From the NCBI RefSeq assembly GCF_004104075.1, contig NZ_QOVK01000004.1, forward strand, positions 1 through 64,000: a stretch of 64,000 nucleotides of DNA. The letters run 5' to 3'. Origin of the DNA: Leeuwenhoekiella polynyae (GTDB lineage: Bacteria; Bacteroidota; Bacteroidia; Flavobacteriales; Flavobacteriaceae). A program made the translations under genes and the position numbers. This document shows, piece after piece, positions 27,519 to 35,378 of this stretch (positions are counted from its first letter, which is position 1; each line of letters starts with the position of its first letter). The notes under the pieces were generated by a model that worked only from the letters and a program-made list of their open reading frames with translations, did not search any database and had not been told where the DNA came from.

Positions 27519-30503
27519 TTACAACGATACATTAACCCCCACTGAGTAAGTACGTACTACAGGGTAGTTGTTTGTCCAACCATCAGAACCTCTGTATTGC
27601 TGATCACTTTCAGGATCCCAACCTATCCAGTCTGTCCAGGTATATAAGTTTCTACCGGCTACATAAAACACAAGATTAGAAAGACCAAATTGCTCAATCT
27701 TTTCTGAAGGGAATCTATAACTTATACGAGCATCCTTGAGCCTCACGTAACTTGCATCTCTAGGATAGCCATAACCTAATGTATTGCGATAGGTAAGTGA
27801 TGGAAATTCGTTGCTTTGGTTTTCTGGAGTCCAATACCCAACATCTTGTGGAGTGTTCCTTCTAGATAACTCATCACCATAGTTGATATCTGGGTTTCCT
27901 TTAAGAACTCCCTGTACGGTTTGAATAAAGAAAGACAAATCAAAATTCTTGTAAGAGATGGTATTCGTAATACCACCAGTCCATTTAGGTAGTGAACTTC
28001 CTAAGTATTTACGATCGTTTTCCGGTTCAATTACACCATCACCGTTTACATCTTCAAACTTCAAATCACCGGGATTAGCATTAAAACTACCGGTATCCTC
28101 ACCTTCTTGCCAAACGCCTACCATATTATAATCGTAAATAGCACCAAGTGACTTGCCAATAAACCACCTACTTGGGATATCGTCTTCACCATCACCATAA
28201 AGGTCTAAAATCTCATTTTTAAACGTAGAGAAATTCACATTGGTTTCCCATCTGAAATCTCCTGTATCAATATTAGTAGAGCTGATGCTAAATTCAAAAC
28301 CTCTGTTTTCTACGGCACCAATATTTTCTATAATACTTGTAGTACCTGTTAGCGCAGGGATACTTCTATTTACAAGTAAGTCTTCAGTTTTAGACTTATA
28401 AGCCTCTACAGTACCATTAATTCTATTGTTGAAAAATCCAAAGTCTAAACCAATATTACTGGATAGCGTTGTCTCCCACTTAAGGTTTGGATTTCCCAGA
28501 CCATCAATAAATGTACCTGTATACGACTGCCCTCCAAAAGGATATAGCAATGTTCCTACACGAGTTTGTGTCTGGTTGATGCCAACTCCACGGTTACCGG
28601 TCTCACCAATAGAAAAACGTAATTTAAGATTACTTACAGCATCTGCATTTTCCATAAAGGCTTCTTTGTGAATATTCCATCCTAAAGCGGCAGAAGGAAA
28701 GACACCATATTTACTGGTATTTGCACCAAAAGCAGAGTACCCATCACGTCTTACGGTAAACGTAAACAAGTATTTGCTGTCGTAATTATAGTTCAAACGC
28801 CCCATTTGAGAAAGTAGGGTAGAACGTCTGCTATAAGTACCACCGGTGATATTCTCTGCAGCTCCAATATTGTTATAAGATAGTTGATCGTTTACAAAAC
28901 CAACACCCGTTAAAGATTCCTGAAAGAATTCAGTTGCTTGAGAACTGTATAAAGCAGTCAGGTCTAAATTGTGTTTTCCAAAGCTTTTAGAATACTTCAG
29001 GATATTTTCAATAATCCATACTTTTTCTTCATCACCTCCCACATTAGCTGTACCGCGGTTGTCATTAGCAGCACGACCAGTGTAATTTCTGTACATATAC
29101 GGATTGAATGTATATGAAGCATTAATACGATAAGATAAACCTTCAGCAAATCCCGGTGTGATTTCTGCAAAAGCATTTCCAGAAAGTGTACGCTCTCTTT
29201 CAACACGATCAGTTTGCAATCCTAATAGTGGGTTTTCATAAAGAAGTTCAGGAAGCATAGGATTTATAATGACTTCACCATTTTCATCATAGGGTACTGA
29301 GTATGGACTCATAGCTGTTGCTAACAAAAGGTTAGCTCTACCACCGTCAAAATTATTATTAGCAAAGAAGGCGTTTAATCCCACTTTTAAATAATCGGTA
29401 AGTTGCACGTCGATATTAGAACGTAACGTTAATTTCTGGTAATCATAACCTTCAATAACCCCTTTTTGATCTAGGTAACTGCCAGATAGGAAGTATTTTG
29501 TACTCTCGTTACCCCCTCGTATACTCAGGTTGTGTTCTTGAATAATCCCTGTTCGGGTTACTTCATCAAACCAATCAGTTGATCTTCCTGCATCGTAGTT
29601 AGCAATCTCACTTTGGTTAGCTAAAATGCGATCTTGCTCAGCTCCCGGATTATTTTGGCTGAAAAAATCAGCATATTTTTGAACGTATGCATCTGGCCCA
29701 AGTGGTTTAAGAATATTTGCAAATTCTTCAAAGGCACCATACGTACTATAATTGATAACAGGTTCACCTGTTACACCTCGTTTAGTTTGAATAAGAATAA
29801 CCCCATTGGAACCACGAGTACCATAAATAGCAACTGCAGATGCATCTTTAAGAATTTGAATAGATTGAATATCTCTAGTATTAATATCATTTAGAGTACC
29901 TGTAAAAGGAATTCCGTCAAGAACTATAAACGGACTAGTACTACCCGTGATAGAATTTACACCACGTACCTGAATAGATCCAGAAGAACCGGGAACAGAT
30001 GATCCCTGACTAATATTAAGACCAGCAGTCGTACCTTGAATAGCTTGAGTAAGGTTAGTAACCGGTAAGTTTTCTAAGCGATCTTCATCAACTGAAGATA
30101 CCGATCCGGTTACATCAGATTTTTTCTGACTACCGTATCCCACGACAACGATTTCGTCTAAAACCCCCATATCTTCTTGAAGAGAAGTGTTGAGTGTAGT
30201 TTGACCATTTACCGGTAACTCAATCGTTTTCATTCCTACATAAGAAAAAACAAGTACTGCATCTGAACCAACTTCAAGTTCGTAGTTTCCATCAAAGTCT
30301 GTAGTCGTACCATTAGAAGTTCCTTTTTCTATTACAGTAACTCCAGGTAGGGGCATATTATCTGCGGCTGTTGTAACCGTTCCGCTAATTGTTTGCTGTA
30401 TTCCTGTTTTCACTTTTGCAATTCCATCATAAGGAAATGCAATAAGCGTTAACAAAAAGCTGCAAATCAAAATAGACTTAAAGCGTAAAGTTTTTTGTCT
30501 CAT
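27519..30503 (-). CDS. SusC/RagA-family TonB-dependent outer-membrane transporter (first pair)
   Basis: This 994-residue protein has a signal peptide, an N-terminal CarboxypepD_reg domain (ISGTVTTAADNMPLPGVTVIEKGT), a TonB-box-like segment VVVGYGSQKKSDVTGS, a plug domain (VTNLTQAIQGTTAGLNISQ, VLDGIPF, ILKDASAVAIYGTRGSNGVILIQTK) and a large beta-barrel to the C-terminus (YSVGVNVSL). With the adjacent SusD it imports oligosaccharides across the outer membrane. Its promoter region holds a perfect 57-bp palindrome 16 bases from the start codon. It diverges from the double GH43 enzyme at 30927. The dyad shared with the GH43 and BNR_4 genes suggests common regulation. Confidence 0.96.
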   Translation of the reverse strand: MRQKTLRFKSILICSFLLTLIAFPYDGIAKVKTGIQQTISGTVTTAADNMPLPGVTVIEKGTSNGTTTDFDGNYELEVGSDAVLVFSYVGMKTIELPVNGQTTLNTSLQEDMGVLDEIVVVGYGSQKKSDVTGSVSSVDEDRLENLPVTNLTQAIQGTTAGLNISQGSSVPGSSGSIQVRGVNSITGSTSPFIVLDGIPFTGTLNDINTRDIQSIQILKDASAVAIYGTRGSNGVILIQTKRGVTGEPVINYSTYGAFEEFANILKPLGPDAYVQKYADFFSQNNPGAEQDRILANQSEIANYDAGRSTDWFDEVTRTGIIQEHNLSIRGGNESTKYFLSGSYLDQKGVIEGYDYQKLTLRSNIDVQLTDYLKVGLNAFFANNNFDGGRANLLLATAMSPYSVPYDENGEVIINPMLPELLYENPLLGLQTDRVERERTLSGNAFAEITPGFAEGLSYRINASYTFNPYMYRNYTGRAANDNRGTANVGGDEEKVWIIENILKYSKSFGKHNLDLTALYSSQATEFFQESLTGVGFVNDQLSYNNIGAAENITGGTYSRRSTLLSQMGRLNYNYDSKYLFTFTVRRDGYSAFGANTSKYGVFPSAALGWNIHKEAFMENADAVSNLKLRFSIGETGNRGVGINQTQTRVGTLLYPFGGQSYTGTFIDGLGNPNLKWETTLSSNIGLDFGFFNNRINGTVEAYKSKTEDLLVNRSIPALTGTTSIIENIGAVENRGFEFSISSTNIDTGDFRWETNVNFSTFKNEILDLYGDGEDDIPSRWFIGKSLGAIYDYNMVGVWQEGEDTGSFNANPGDLKFEDVNGDGVIEPENDRKYLGSSLPKWTGGITNTISYKNFDLSFFIQTVQGVLKGNPDINYGDELSRRNTPQDVGYWTPENQSNEFPSLTYRNTLGYGYPRDASYVRLKDARISYRFPSEKIEQFGLSNLVFYVAGRNLYTWTDWIGWDPESDQQYRGSDGWTNNYPVVRTYSVGVNVSL

Positions 30504-30518
30504 AAAATAAATAATAGT

Positions 30519-30575
30519 TTATTACTGAATATTTGATAAATGTCAATATGACATTTATCAAATATTCAGTAATAA
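30519..30575. repeat. perfect 57-bp palindrome before the first susC gene
   Basis: Two 27-bp arms match without error around a 3-base centre (left arm 30519-30545, right arm 30549-30575). The edge lies 15 bases before the SusC start codon on the minus strand, so the element would be in the 5' untranslated region or promoter. It contains operator site 1 at its core. Confidence 0.9.
30536..30558. promoter_or_regulatory. putative operator ATAAATGT-N7-ACATTTAT, site 1 (first susC)
   Basis: A perfect 8-bp dyad with a 7-base spacer CAATATG lies at the core of the palindrome, 33 bases upstream of the SusC start codon. The same arms and spacing occur at sites 2 and 3. Confidence 0.55.
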
Positions 30576-30798
30576 TTTATATAGACATGGTGGGTAAATT
30601 GATTTTTAAGAGGGGGTAAATCAGTCAATATTAATTAATTCGCTTAATATTAAATCTTTAAGTGCTTACTTGCATATCGAATATTTGTCAATATGTTTGT
30701 TGAATTGATACTTATTTAACTCAAAATCTTGTTTAGATCATTGGTTAAGTTTTTTTTACAAGTATAATTGGGTTAAATTGAATCGGTATTTATTAAAA

Positions 30799-30821
30799 AT
30801 AAATGTAAATAGAACATTTAT
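30799..30821. promoter_or_regulatory. putative operator ATAAATGT-N7-ACATTTAT, site 2 (double GH43)
   Basis: Arms are identical to site 1, with spacer AAATAGA. The dyad extends to 13 bp per arm (30794-30806 and 30814-30826). It is 105 bases upstream of the GH43 start codon; its centre is 263 bp from the centre of site 1, very close to 25 helical turns. Confidence 0.55.
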
Positions 30822-30926
30822 TTTTATTTTATTTGTAGATATAATATTCACAATTCTGAACTAGTATCTTTTAGTTTGAATATTAAGAATATTCCTTTAA
30901 TGAATTATTTATAAAGCATCATTCAA

Positions 30927-33092
30927 ATGTTAAAATCTAAATTGGTTTTTGTTTTCGCTGTAGTATTTTCAACTTTTTTTTCTTCCTGTGTTACGACAGA
31001 AAAAGAAGATGACTTCTCTGCATATCTTTTTGTGTATTTCACAGGTAATGGTCCTGGGGAAGAAGCTGTTCATTATGCCCTTAGTAAAAATGGATATGAC
31101 TATTATGCACTAAATAATGATAAGCCTATTGTATCTACAGATAGTATAAGTACCACAGGTGGCGTGAGAGATCCTCATATTTTAAGAGGAGAAGATGGTA
31201 ATTTTTATATGGTGCTTACTGACCTAAAGACAAACGAAGGATGGAATAATACCGGAATTATTTTAGCAAAATCATCTGACTTGATAAATTGGGAAACCAG
31301 CAGAATAGATCTTGCCAAAAAGTTTTCTGAATTTAGTGATATTACTCGGGCTTGGGCTCCTCAAACTATATATGATGCAGAGGCTGGTAAGTATATGATC
31401 TATTTCTCAATGTTGCAGCCCGGTGGTTATGATAAAGTATATTATACGTATGCAAATGAAGATTTTACAGGTTTAGAAACTGTTCCTGAACACTTATTTT
31501 ACAGTCCGGATGAGAAGTCTTGTATTGACGCAGATATCATCAAAAAGGGAAATAAATTTTATATGTTCTATAAAACCGAAGGCACAGCTACTAAGGGGAT
31601 TCGGGTTGCGGTTTCTGATAGTTTGACGTCTGGTTATGTACCTGAAGAAGGGTACAAAGACCAAACAGATAGAGCGGTTGAAGGTTCGTCTGTGTTTAAA
31701 ATGATCGACAGCGATACGTATATTTTACTATATGATATGTATATCGACGGTAAATATCAATTTGCAGAAAGTACAGACTTATTAAACTTTAAAGCTTTAG
31801 GTGCTGATAAGATCTCGATGAATTTTCACCCGCGTCATGGAACGATAATTCCTGTTACAGAAGCAGAAGCTACTTCGTTGTTAAAGGAATTTCCTTCTGT
31901 AGATTTGCCGTTGATTGTTGGAGCTAATGGAGCTGCCATTCGTAAACAAAATATAGTAGTAAACCCAGAAGAAGCATCGGTTTATTTACCGGTTTATACA
32001 GATAGTAGTTTGACAGATTTAGCTCCGGAGTTAGTTGCTTTTCCTGGGGTTTCAATTGTAGAAAATGGAGCTAAAGACTTTTCAACAGGCGCTAATTCTT
32101 ACACGCTTAGCTTACCAGACGGATCTCAGAAAATATATAGTGTAGCAGCAGCCGTTGCTAATAATCCGGTTTTAGATGGTTTCTATGCAGACCCTGAGAT
32201 TATTTATTCTTATAAAGATGAAAAATTCTATTTATACCCTACGAGTGATGGTTTTGATGGCTGGAGTGGAACCTATTTTAAAACTTTTTCTTCTAAAGAT
32301 TTAGTTCACTGGAAAGATGAAGGTGTTATTGTAGATCTTCTTAAAGATGTCTCTTGGGCTAATAGAAATGCCTGGGCACCATGTATTGCAGAAAAGGAAA
32401 TAGATGGAGCATATAAATACTTCTATTACTTTTCTGCAGCACAAAATATAGGTTTAGCAACCGCAGATAATCCTGCCGGCCCTTTTATAGACATGGGTAA
32501 AGCTTTCGTAGGGGAGAAGCCTGATGCAGTAAAGCGTAGAGGAGGTCAGATTATAGACCCTGATGTTTTTATTGATCCGCAGAGCGGAAAGGGATATTTT
32601 TATTGGGGTAATGGTTATATGGCAGGCGCAGAGCTTGATGAAAATATGATGTCTTATAAAGAGGAAACTTTAAAGGAGCTTACACCAGATGGAACGTATA
32701 GAGAAGGGACTGAAGTGTTTTTTAGAAAGGGAAAATATTACTTTTTATGGTCTGAAGATGACACAAGAAGTCCTAATTATCGCGTACGTTATGCTACCGC
32801 TGAAACACCATTAGGTCCCCTAACTATTCCAGAAGAGAATATGGTGATTCAAAAAGATGAAGAGGCAGAAATCTACGGTACGGGTCATAATTCGGTAATT
32901 AATGTGCCGGGTACAGACGATTGGTATATCGTTTACCACCGTTTTACACGTCCTAAAGGAATTAGTATGGGAGGTCCTGCAGGTTTTCATAGAGAAGTAT
33001 GTATAGATAAACTTACGTTTGCAGAAGACGGTAGTATATTAGAAGTAACTCCTACAGTAGCTGGTATAGCACCAATTACGATTTCTGAATAA
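30927..33092 (+). CDS. two-domain glycoside hydrolase family 43 lipoprotein
   Basis: This 721-residue lipoprotein has the lipobox FSSC near residue 21. The first GH43-like five-bladed propeller is at residues ~25-320, with a candidate base Asp in TTGGVRDPHIL, Asp pKa-modulator in CIDADIIKKG and acid Glu in VEGSSVFKM. A linker (~330-410) follows, then a second GH43 domain (~412-721) with candidate base in LDGFYADPEI, Asp in IDPDVFIDP and acid Glu in REGTEVFFRKGKYYF. Both domains appear to keep the three acidic residues, so both may be active; typical substrates are arabinosides, xylosides or galactosides. It is divergent from susC and carries operator site 2 upstream. A strong terminator at 33138 ends it. 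Confidence 0.9.
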   Translation: MLKSKLVFVFAVVFSTFFSSCVTTEKEDDFSAYLFVYFTGNGPGEEAVHYALSKNGYDYYALNNDKPIVSTDSISTTGGVRDPHILRGEDGNFYMVLTDLKTNEGWNNTGIILAKSSDLINWETSRIDLAKKFSEFSDITRAWAPQTIYDAEAGKYMIYFSMLQPGGYDKVYYTYANEDFTGLETVPEHLFYSPDEKSCIDADIIKKGNKFYMFYKTEGTATKGIRVAVSDSLTSGYVPEEGYKDQTDRAVEGSSVFKMIDSDTYILLYDMYIDGKYQFAESTDLLNFKALGADKISMNFHPRHGTIIPVTEAEATSLLKEFPSVDLPLIVGANGAAIRKQNIVVNPEEASVYLPVYTDSSLTDLAPELVAFPGVSIVENGAKDFSTGANSYTLSLPDGSQKIYSVAAAVANNPVLDGFYADPEIIYSYKDEKFYLYPTSDGFDGWSGTYFKTFSSKDLVHWKDEGVIVDLLKDVSWANRNAWAPCIAEKEIDGAYKYFYYFSAAQNIGLATADNPAGPFIDMGKAFVGEKPDAVKRRGGQIIDPDVFIDPQSGKGYFYWGNGYMAGAELDENMMSYKEETLKELTPDGTYREGTEVFFRKGKYYFLWSEDDTRSPNYRVRYATAETPLGPLTIPEENMVIQKDEEAEIYGTGHNSVINVPGTDDWYIVYHRFTRPKGISMGGPAGFHREVCIDKLTFAEDGSILEVTPTVAGIAPITISE

Positions 33093-33095
33093 TAT

Positions 33096-33110
33096 TTAAC
33101 GACAGTATCT
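33096..33110. repeat. left flanking imperfect direct repeat of the scar region
   Basis: TTAACGACAGTATCT here matches TTAACAACAGTATCC at 35332-35346 in 13 of 15 positions. The two copies lie at the outer edges of the gene-poor region, so they could be old att or target-site duplications. Confidence 0.35.
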
Positions 33111-33137
33111 AAGATTTTGTGGAAACAGAATTTCAGC

Positions 33138-33171
33138 GGGTTTGGCTTTTTATAGCTGAACCCTTTTTTTT
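33138..33171 (+). terminator. rho-independent terminator of the double GH43 gene
   Basis: The stem GGGTTTGGCT / AGCTGAACCC (two G-U pairs) with a short loop is followed by eight T residues, 45 bases after the stop codon. Confidence 0.85.
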
Positions 33172-33249
33172 AAATATAGATAAGAATTGGTTAAATATTA
33201 GCCCCAGTTATGAATTGAGGTCGTCCACTTTTAGTGATCTGCACTAATT

Positions 33250-33330
33250 CTCCTAAATTCCTTTCAAGGCTTTATGAGTTTTTAACGGAATTCTGTCGCT
33301 ATTCTGACCAAAAGGATGCCTGCTATACAA
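33250..33330 (+). repeat. diverged ~80-base repeat, copy A
   Basis: CTCCTAAATTCC...CAAGGCTT...TTAACGGAA...GAC-CAAAAGGAT aligns with copy B at roughly 70 percent identity with one indel. There is no open frame of useful length. Confidence 0.5.
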
Positions 33331-33849
33331 TATTCTTGAAAGTGAACGGAGCGTCCGTATTCTGAAATATACTTATGGAATAGAATCCCTATGGGTATTG
33401 AAAATTCGTTTTTAAGTATGCCGTTAAAATAAATCCCCGTATTGGCCTATCAGGAGGTTGTCGTTAAATTTGACGGGAGCGTAACGTAGCTGGCGGCCGA
33501 GTTAAGCGCATGCAGTATAACGAACAAAAAAATTAGAGAACCTCTTGTAAGCTTTGATTTTTTGGTTCGTTTTTTCATCGATGGAAATCAAAGATTCACG
33601 AAGTCTCGTGAAATAGATAACTCCTTAGTAAAAAATAGAACAGAAATACTAATTGAAGTTGTATTATCGTTTTCTTAAGCTCACTTTTTGCTATTGATTA
33701 TAAAGCTCGTGAATCTCCTAACGTCGATTTGCTCGTGACCTCTACGAGGTATGGAATTTATTGCTTCTTTGAACAGTGCATTTGGTTCCCTGCGGTCGTC
33801 GGATGCAGAAAAAAAGAGCGTTTTTTTAGGTATTTTAAAACCGCCATAA

Positions 33850-33930
33850 CCTCCCTAAACTTTCTCCAAGGCTTCGAAAATTCTTAACAGAAACTTCTGG
33901 CTATACTGAAGAAAAGGAATACTAAAGAAT
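33850..33930 (+). repeat. diverged ~80-base repeat, copy B
   Basis: CTCCCTAAACTTTC...CAAGGCTT...TTAACAGAAA...GAAAAGGAAT is the partner of copy A, about 600 bases downstream and in the same orientation. Confidence 0.5.
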
Positions 33931-34464
33931 GAAATTAACACTACGATTGAAGTTAGATTCAGAATGAAGAGTATTCTGTTTCTATGCTGTGTTGCAGTAA
34001 AAGCCCATTTTATCTGAATGTTTTAAGGGTCTGCTTTTTAGACCTGTAGTAAAACAAGCAAATACCGCAGCGTTGGATGTGGGGCTTGCATCCGACGAGT
34101 GTAACGAGAGGAATGCACAGGCGCAGCGGTTTGCCATCCGCCTGATAAGGGGTTTGTGTCGTTTTCAAGGGTGTAAAAATAAGCCTAGCTTTTTTTGTTT
34201 AGCTTACTTGATTGCATGGTTTTAGTGTTTGTGAACCTCTTAAAGTCGGTTTCTTTTTTGCATTGCCTAAAAAAGAAAGAGACGCTTTAGTTTCAAGGCT
34301 ACCTGAAGTTATCGGTCATTCCTGTGGATTTTGCATACAATAAATGAAAAACGGTAGGGATAAGTCTCCTATCCCAGTCACTCATATTTAGTAGGAATCG
34401 TCTTAAGATGCGTATAGTTAATCCTAAAGTAAGTCCATAGTAACTCCATATTCACCCACAAAAA

Positions 34465-34513
34465 GTGTGGTAAAGTGTGGTTGCAGTGTGGTTGGAGTGT
34501 GGGGTCAGTGTGG
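34465..34513 (+). repeat. five GTGTGG iterons at one-helical-turn spacing
   Basis: GTGTGG starts at 34465, 34475, 34486, 34497 and 34508 (steps of 10, 11, 11 and 11 bases). The hexamer is fixed while the 4-5 bases between vary. The array lies just upstream of the broken antitoxin gene. Such phased arrays are typical of protein-binding sites in replication origins, recombination sites or autoregulated promoters. Confidence 0.75.
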
Positions 34514-34657
34514 ACTCATTATGCTTTTCTCGGGAGGTATCCTAGAGAATTCCATATACGAAAGCAGCTTGATTATGGAATAAGCTATTCCATGCAAGGA
34601 GATTTTAAATCGATGAGAATTTCAGGTCAAAATCAGAGTAACACAAAATTAAATGCT

Positions 34658-34880
34658 ATGTTACCCGATCTGGAAAAAGTTAGAAGCATTCATCCCGGGG
34701 CAGTTTTAAAACGTGCTCTAAAAAAGAAAGGTATGACCGCAAGCGATTTTAAACGGACGAAGATCTGTAAATCCTACACGTTCCATCAAGTTGGCTCAAG
34801 TATTTGATGCACGTGCAGATTACTTTATGCTGCTACAGGCCTGTTATGATGCGCAGCAGGCTGTAGAAACAAAGTCCTAA
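34658..34880 (+). pseudogene. broken XRE/HigA-like antitoxin gene
   Basis: The ATG at 34658 opens a good antitoxin N-terminus (DLEKVRSIHPGAVLKRALKKKGM). After residue ~30 the frame leaves the family. In a different frame from about 34755 the typical C-terminal half resumes (NGRRSVNPTRSIKLAQVF, then DARADYFMLLQACYDAQQ) and ends at TAA 34880. Roughly 20 residues containing the recognition helix are missing at the junction, so the cause is an internal deletion with frameshift. A complete family member would bind its own promoter DNA; this one cannot. The two fragments follow the iteron array at 34465. Confidence 0.7.
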
Positions 34881-34907
34881 GCGAACGCCCAATTTAAAGT
34901 ATTTTAG

Positions 34908-35133
34908 AAAAACGCTTTTTGGGATACCCAATTGGATAAAATCGATTGGAATACCCCATAAGCGAGCCGTTATAAAACGGGTGCTCGAACGAGGTAATCA
35001 GGAAGAAATAGAGGAGCTCATTGATTTTTACGAAAATCAGACTCTTTCAAAGGTCGTTCAATCCATCAAGAAGAGTTATCTGCCTCCTTTTGAGGAGAAT
35101 GTTAAGCCTTATAGCTTTGCTGAATACCGATGA
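34908..35133 (+). pseudogene. frameshifted DUF6922-like gene remnant
   Basis: From 34908 one frame reads KNAFWDTQLDKIDWNT. A one-base gain near 34955 (run of C residues) shifts the frame, and the protein continues HKRAVIKRVLERGNQEEIEEL, then IDFYENQTLSKVVQSIKKSY and a stop at 35133. The order FWDT, IDW, HKR, VLERGN is what I recall of the small DUF6922-type proteins encoded before AbiEii-type toxins in Bacteroidota. No in-frame start codon survives. The assignment rests on memory of the family pattern. Confidence 0.55.
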
Positions 35134-35309
35134 GGCTTTACCTAAATAGTGCTTCTGATTTGCTTTGGAAGTTCACTTAAAGGCTTGATGAAGATTCCGG
35201 AATTGGATTCGTTTTAGATTGGTCGGGGTACTTCATAAGCCTTCAGTTAGGCCACCGGGAATCTGTGGATATTGATTTGTTTACAGACGCTATTGTTTAT
35301 TTCAATTGA
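35130..35309 (+). pseudogene. truncated AbiEii/AbiGii-type nucleotidyltransferase toxin remnant
   Basis: An ATGA overlap with the preceding remnant's stop marks the old start. The frame reads MRLYLNSASDLLWKFT, hits a stop, then continues in frame to SLQLGHRESVDIDLFTD, the hallmark nucleotidyltransferase segment of AbiEii-family toxins (usual form GGTALxLQxGHRxSxDxDLF). The GG of the active-site motif is lost (DWSGYFI). It breaks off about 60 residues in; family members run to 200-300. It is clearly non-functional. Confidence 0.65.
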
Positions 35310-35331
35310 AAAATATATCATTTTAAATTAA

Positions 35332-35346
35332 TTAACAACAGTATCC
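35332..35346. repeat. right flanking imperfect direct repeat of the scar region
   Basis: TTAACAACAGTATCC is the partner of 33096-33110. It overlaps the foot of the hairpin at the end of the HTCS gene. Confidence 0.35.
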
Positions 35347-35377
35347 CTATTCCGTGAATTACCCTCGGGGAACAGGG
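35345..35377 (-). terminator. hairpin directly after the HTCS stop codon
   Basis: On the minus strand CCCTGTTCC / GGAATAGGG (one G-U) encloses a 15-base loop, two bases after the stop at 35379. There is no T-run, so it may be a weak terminator or an mRNA 3'-end stabiliser. Confidence 0.45.
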
Positions 35378-35378
35378 T

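Larger units (their letters stand above)
30504..30926. other. 423-base divergent control region between the first susC and double GH43
   Basis: No gene is seen here. It holds two copies of ATAAATGT-N7-ACATTTAT (30536-30558 inside a 57-bp perfect palindrome, and 30799-30821). It also has a partial copy of the palindrome at 30679-30695 lacking seven internal bases. I find no convincing TAnnTTTG promoter on either strand. Confidence 0.7.
33093..35378. mobile_element. eroded mobile-element scar, no intact gene
   Basis: About 2.2 kb without an intact gene. It contains a diverged ~80-base repeat pair (33250-33330 and 33850-33930), GC-rich patches (near 33465-33520 and 34050-34145) unlike the AT-rich neighbours, and the 12-mer TCGTCGGATGCA in inverted copies (near 33800 and 34095). 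It also holds five GTGTGG iterons (34465-34513) and broken remains of three defence/toxin-antitoxin genes (34658-35309). The edges carry similar TTAAC(A/G)ACAGTATC sequences. No integrase or transposase remnant is recognised; the mobile origin is inferred from the combination. Confidence 0.5.

Noticed and set aside
33540-33570. Stretch resembling short frames often annotated near Bacteroidota mobile elements (..FLVRFFIDG..)
   Set aside because: No start codon, stops in all frames within ~40 codons and no known family; not called as a gene.
34475-34807. A 110-codon open frame covering the antitoxin start
   Set aside because: Its first ~60 codons run through the iteron array and non-coding sequence, and its end is out of frame with the antitoxin C-terminus. 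I treat it as the 5' fragment of a pseudogene.
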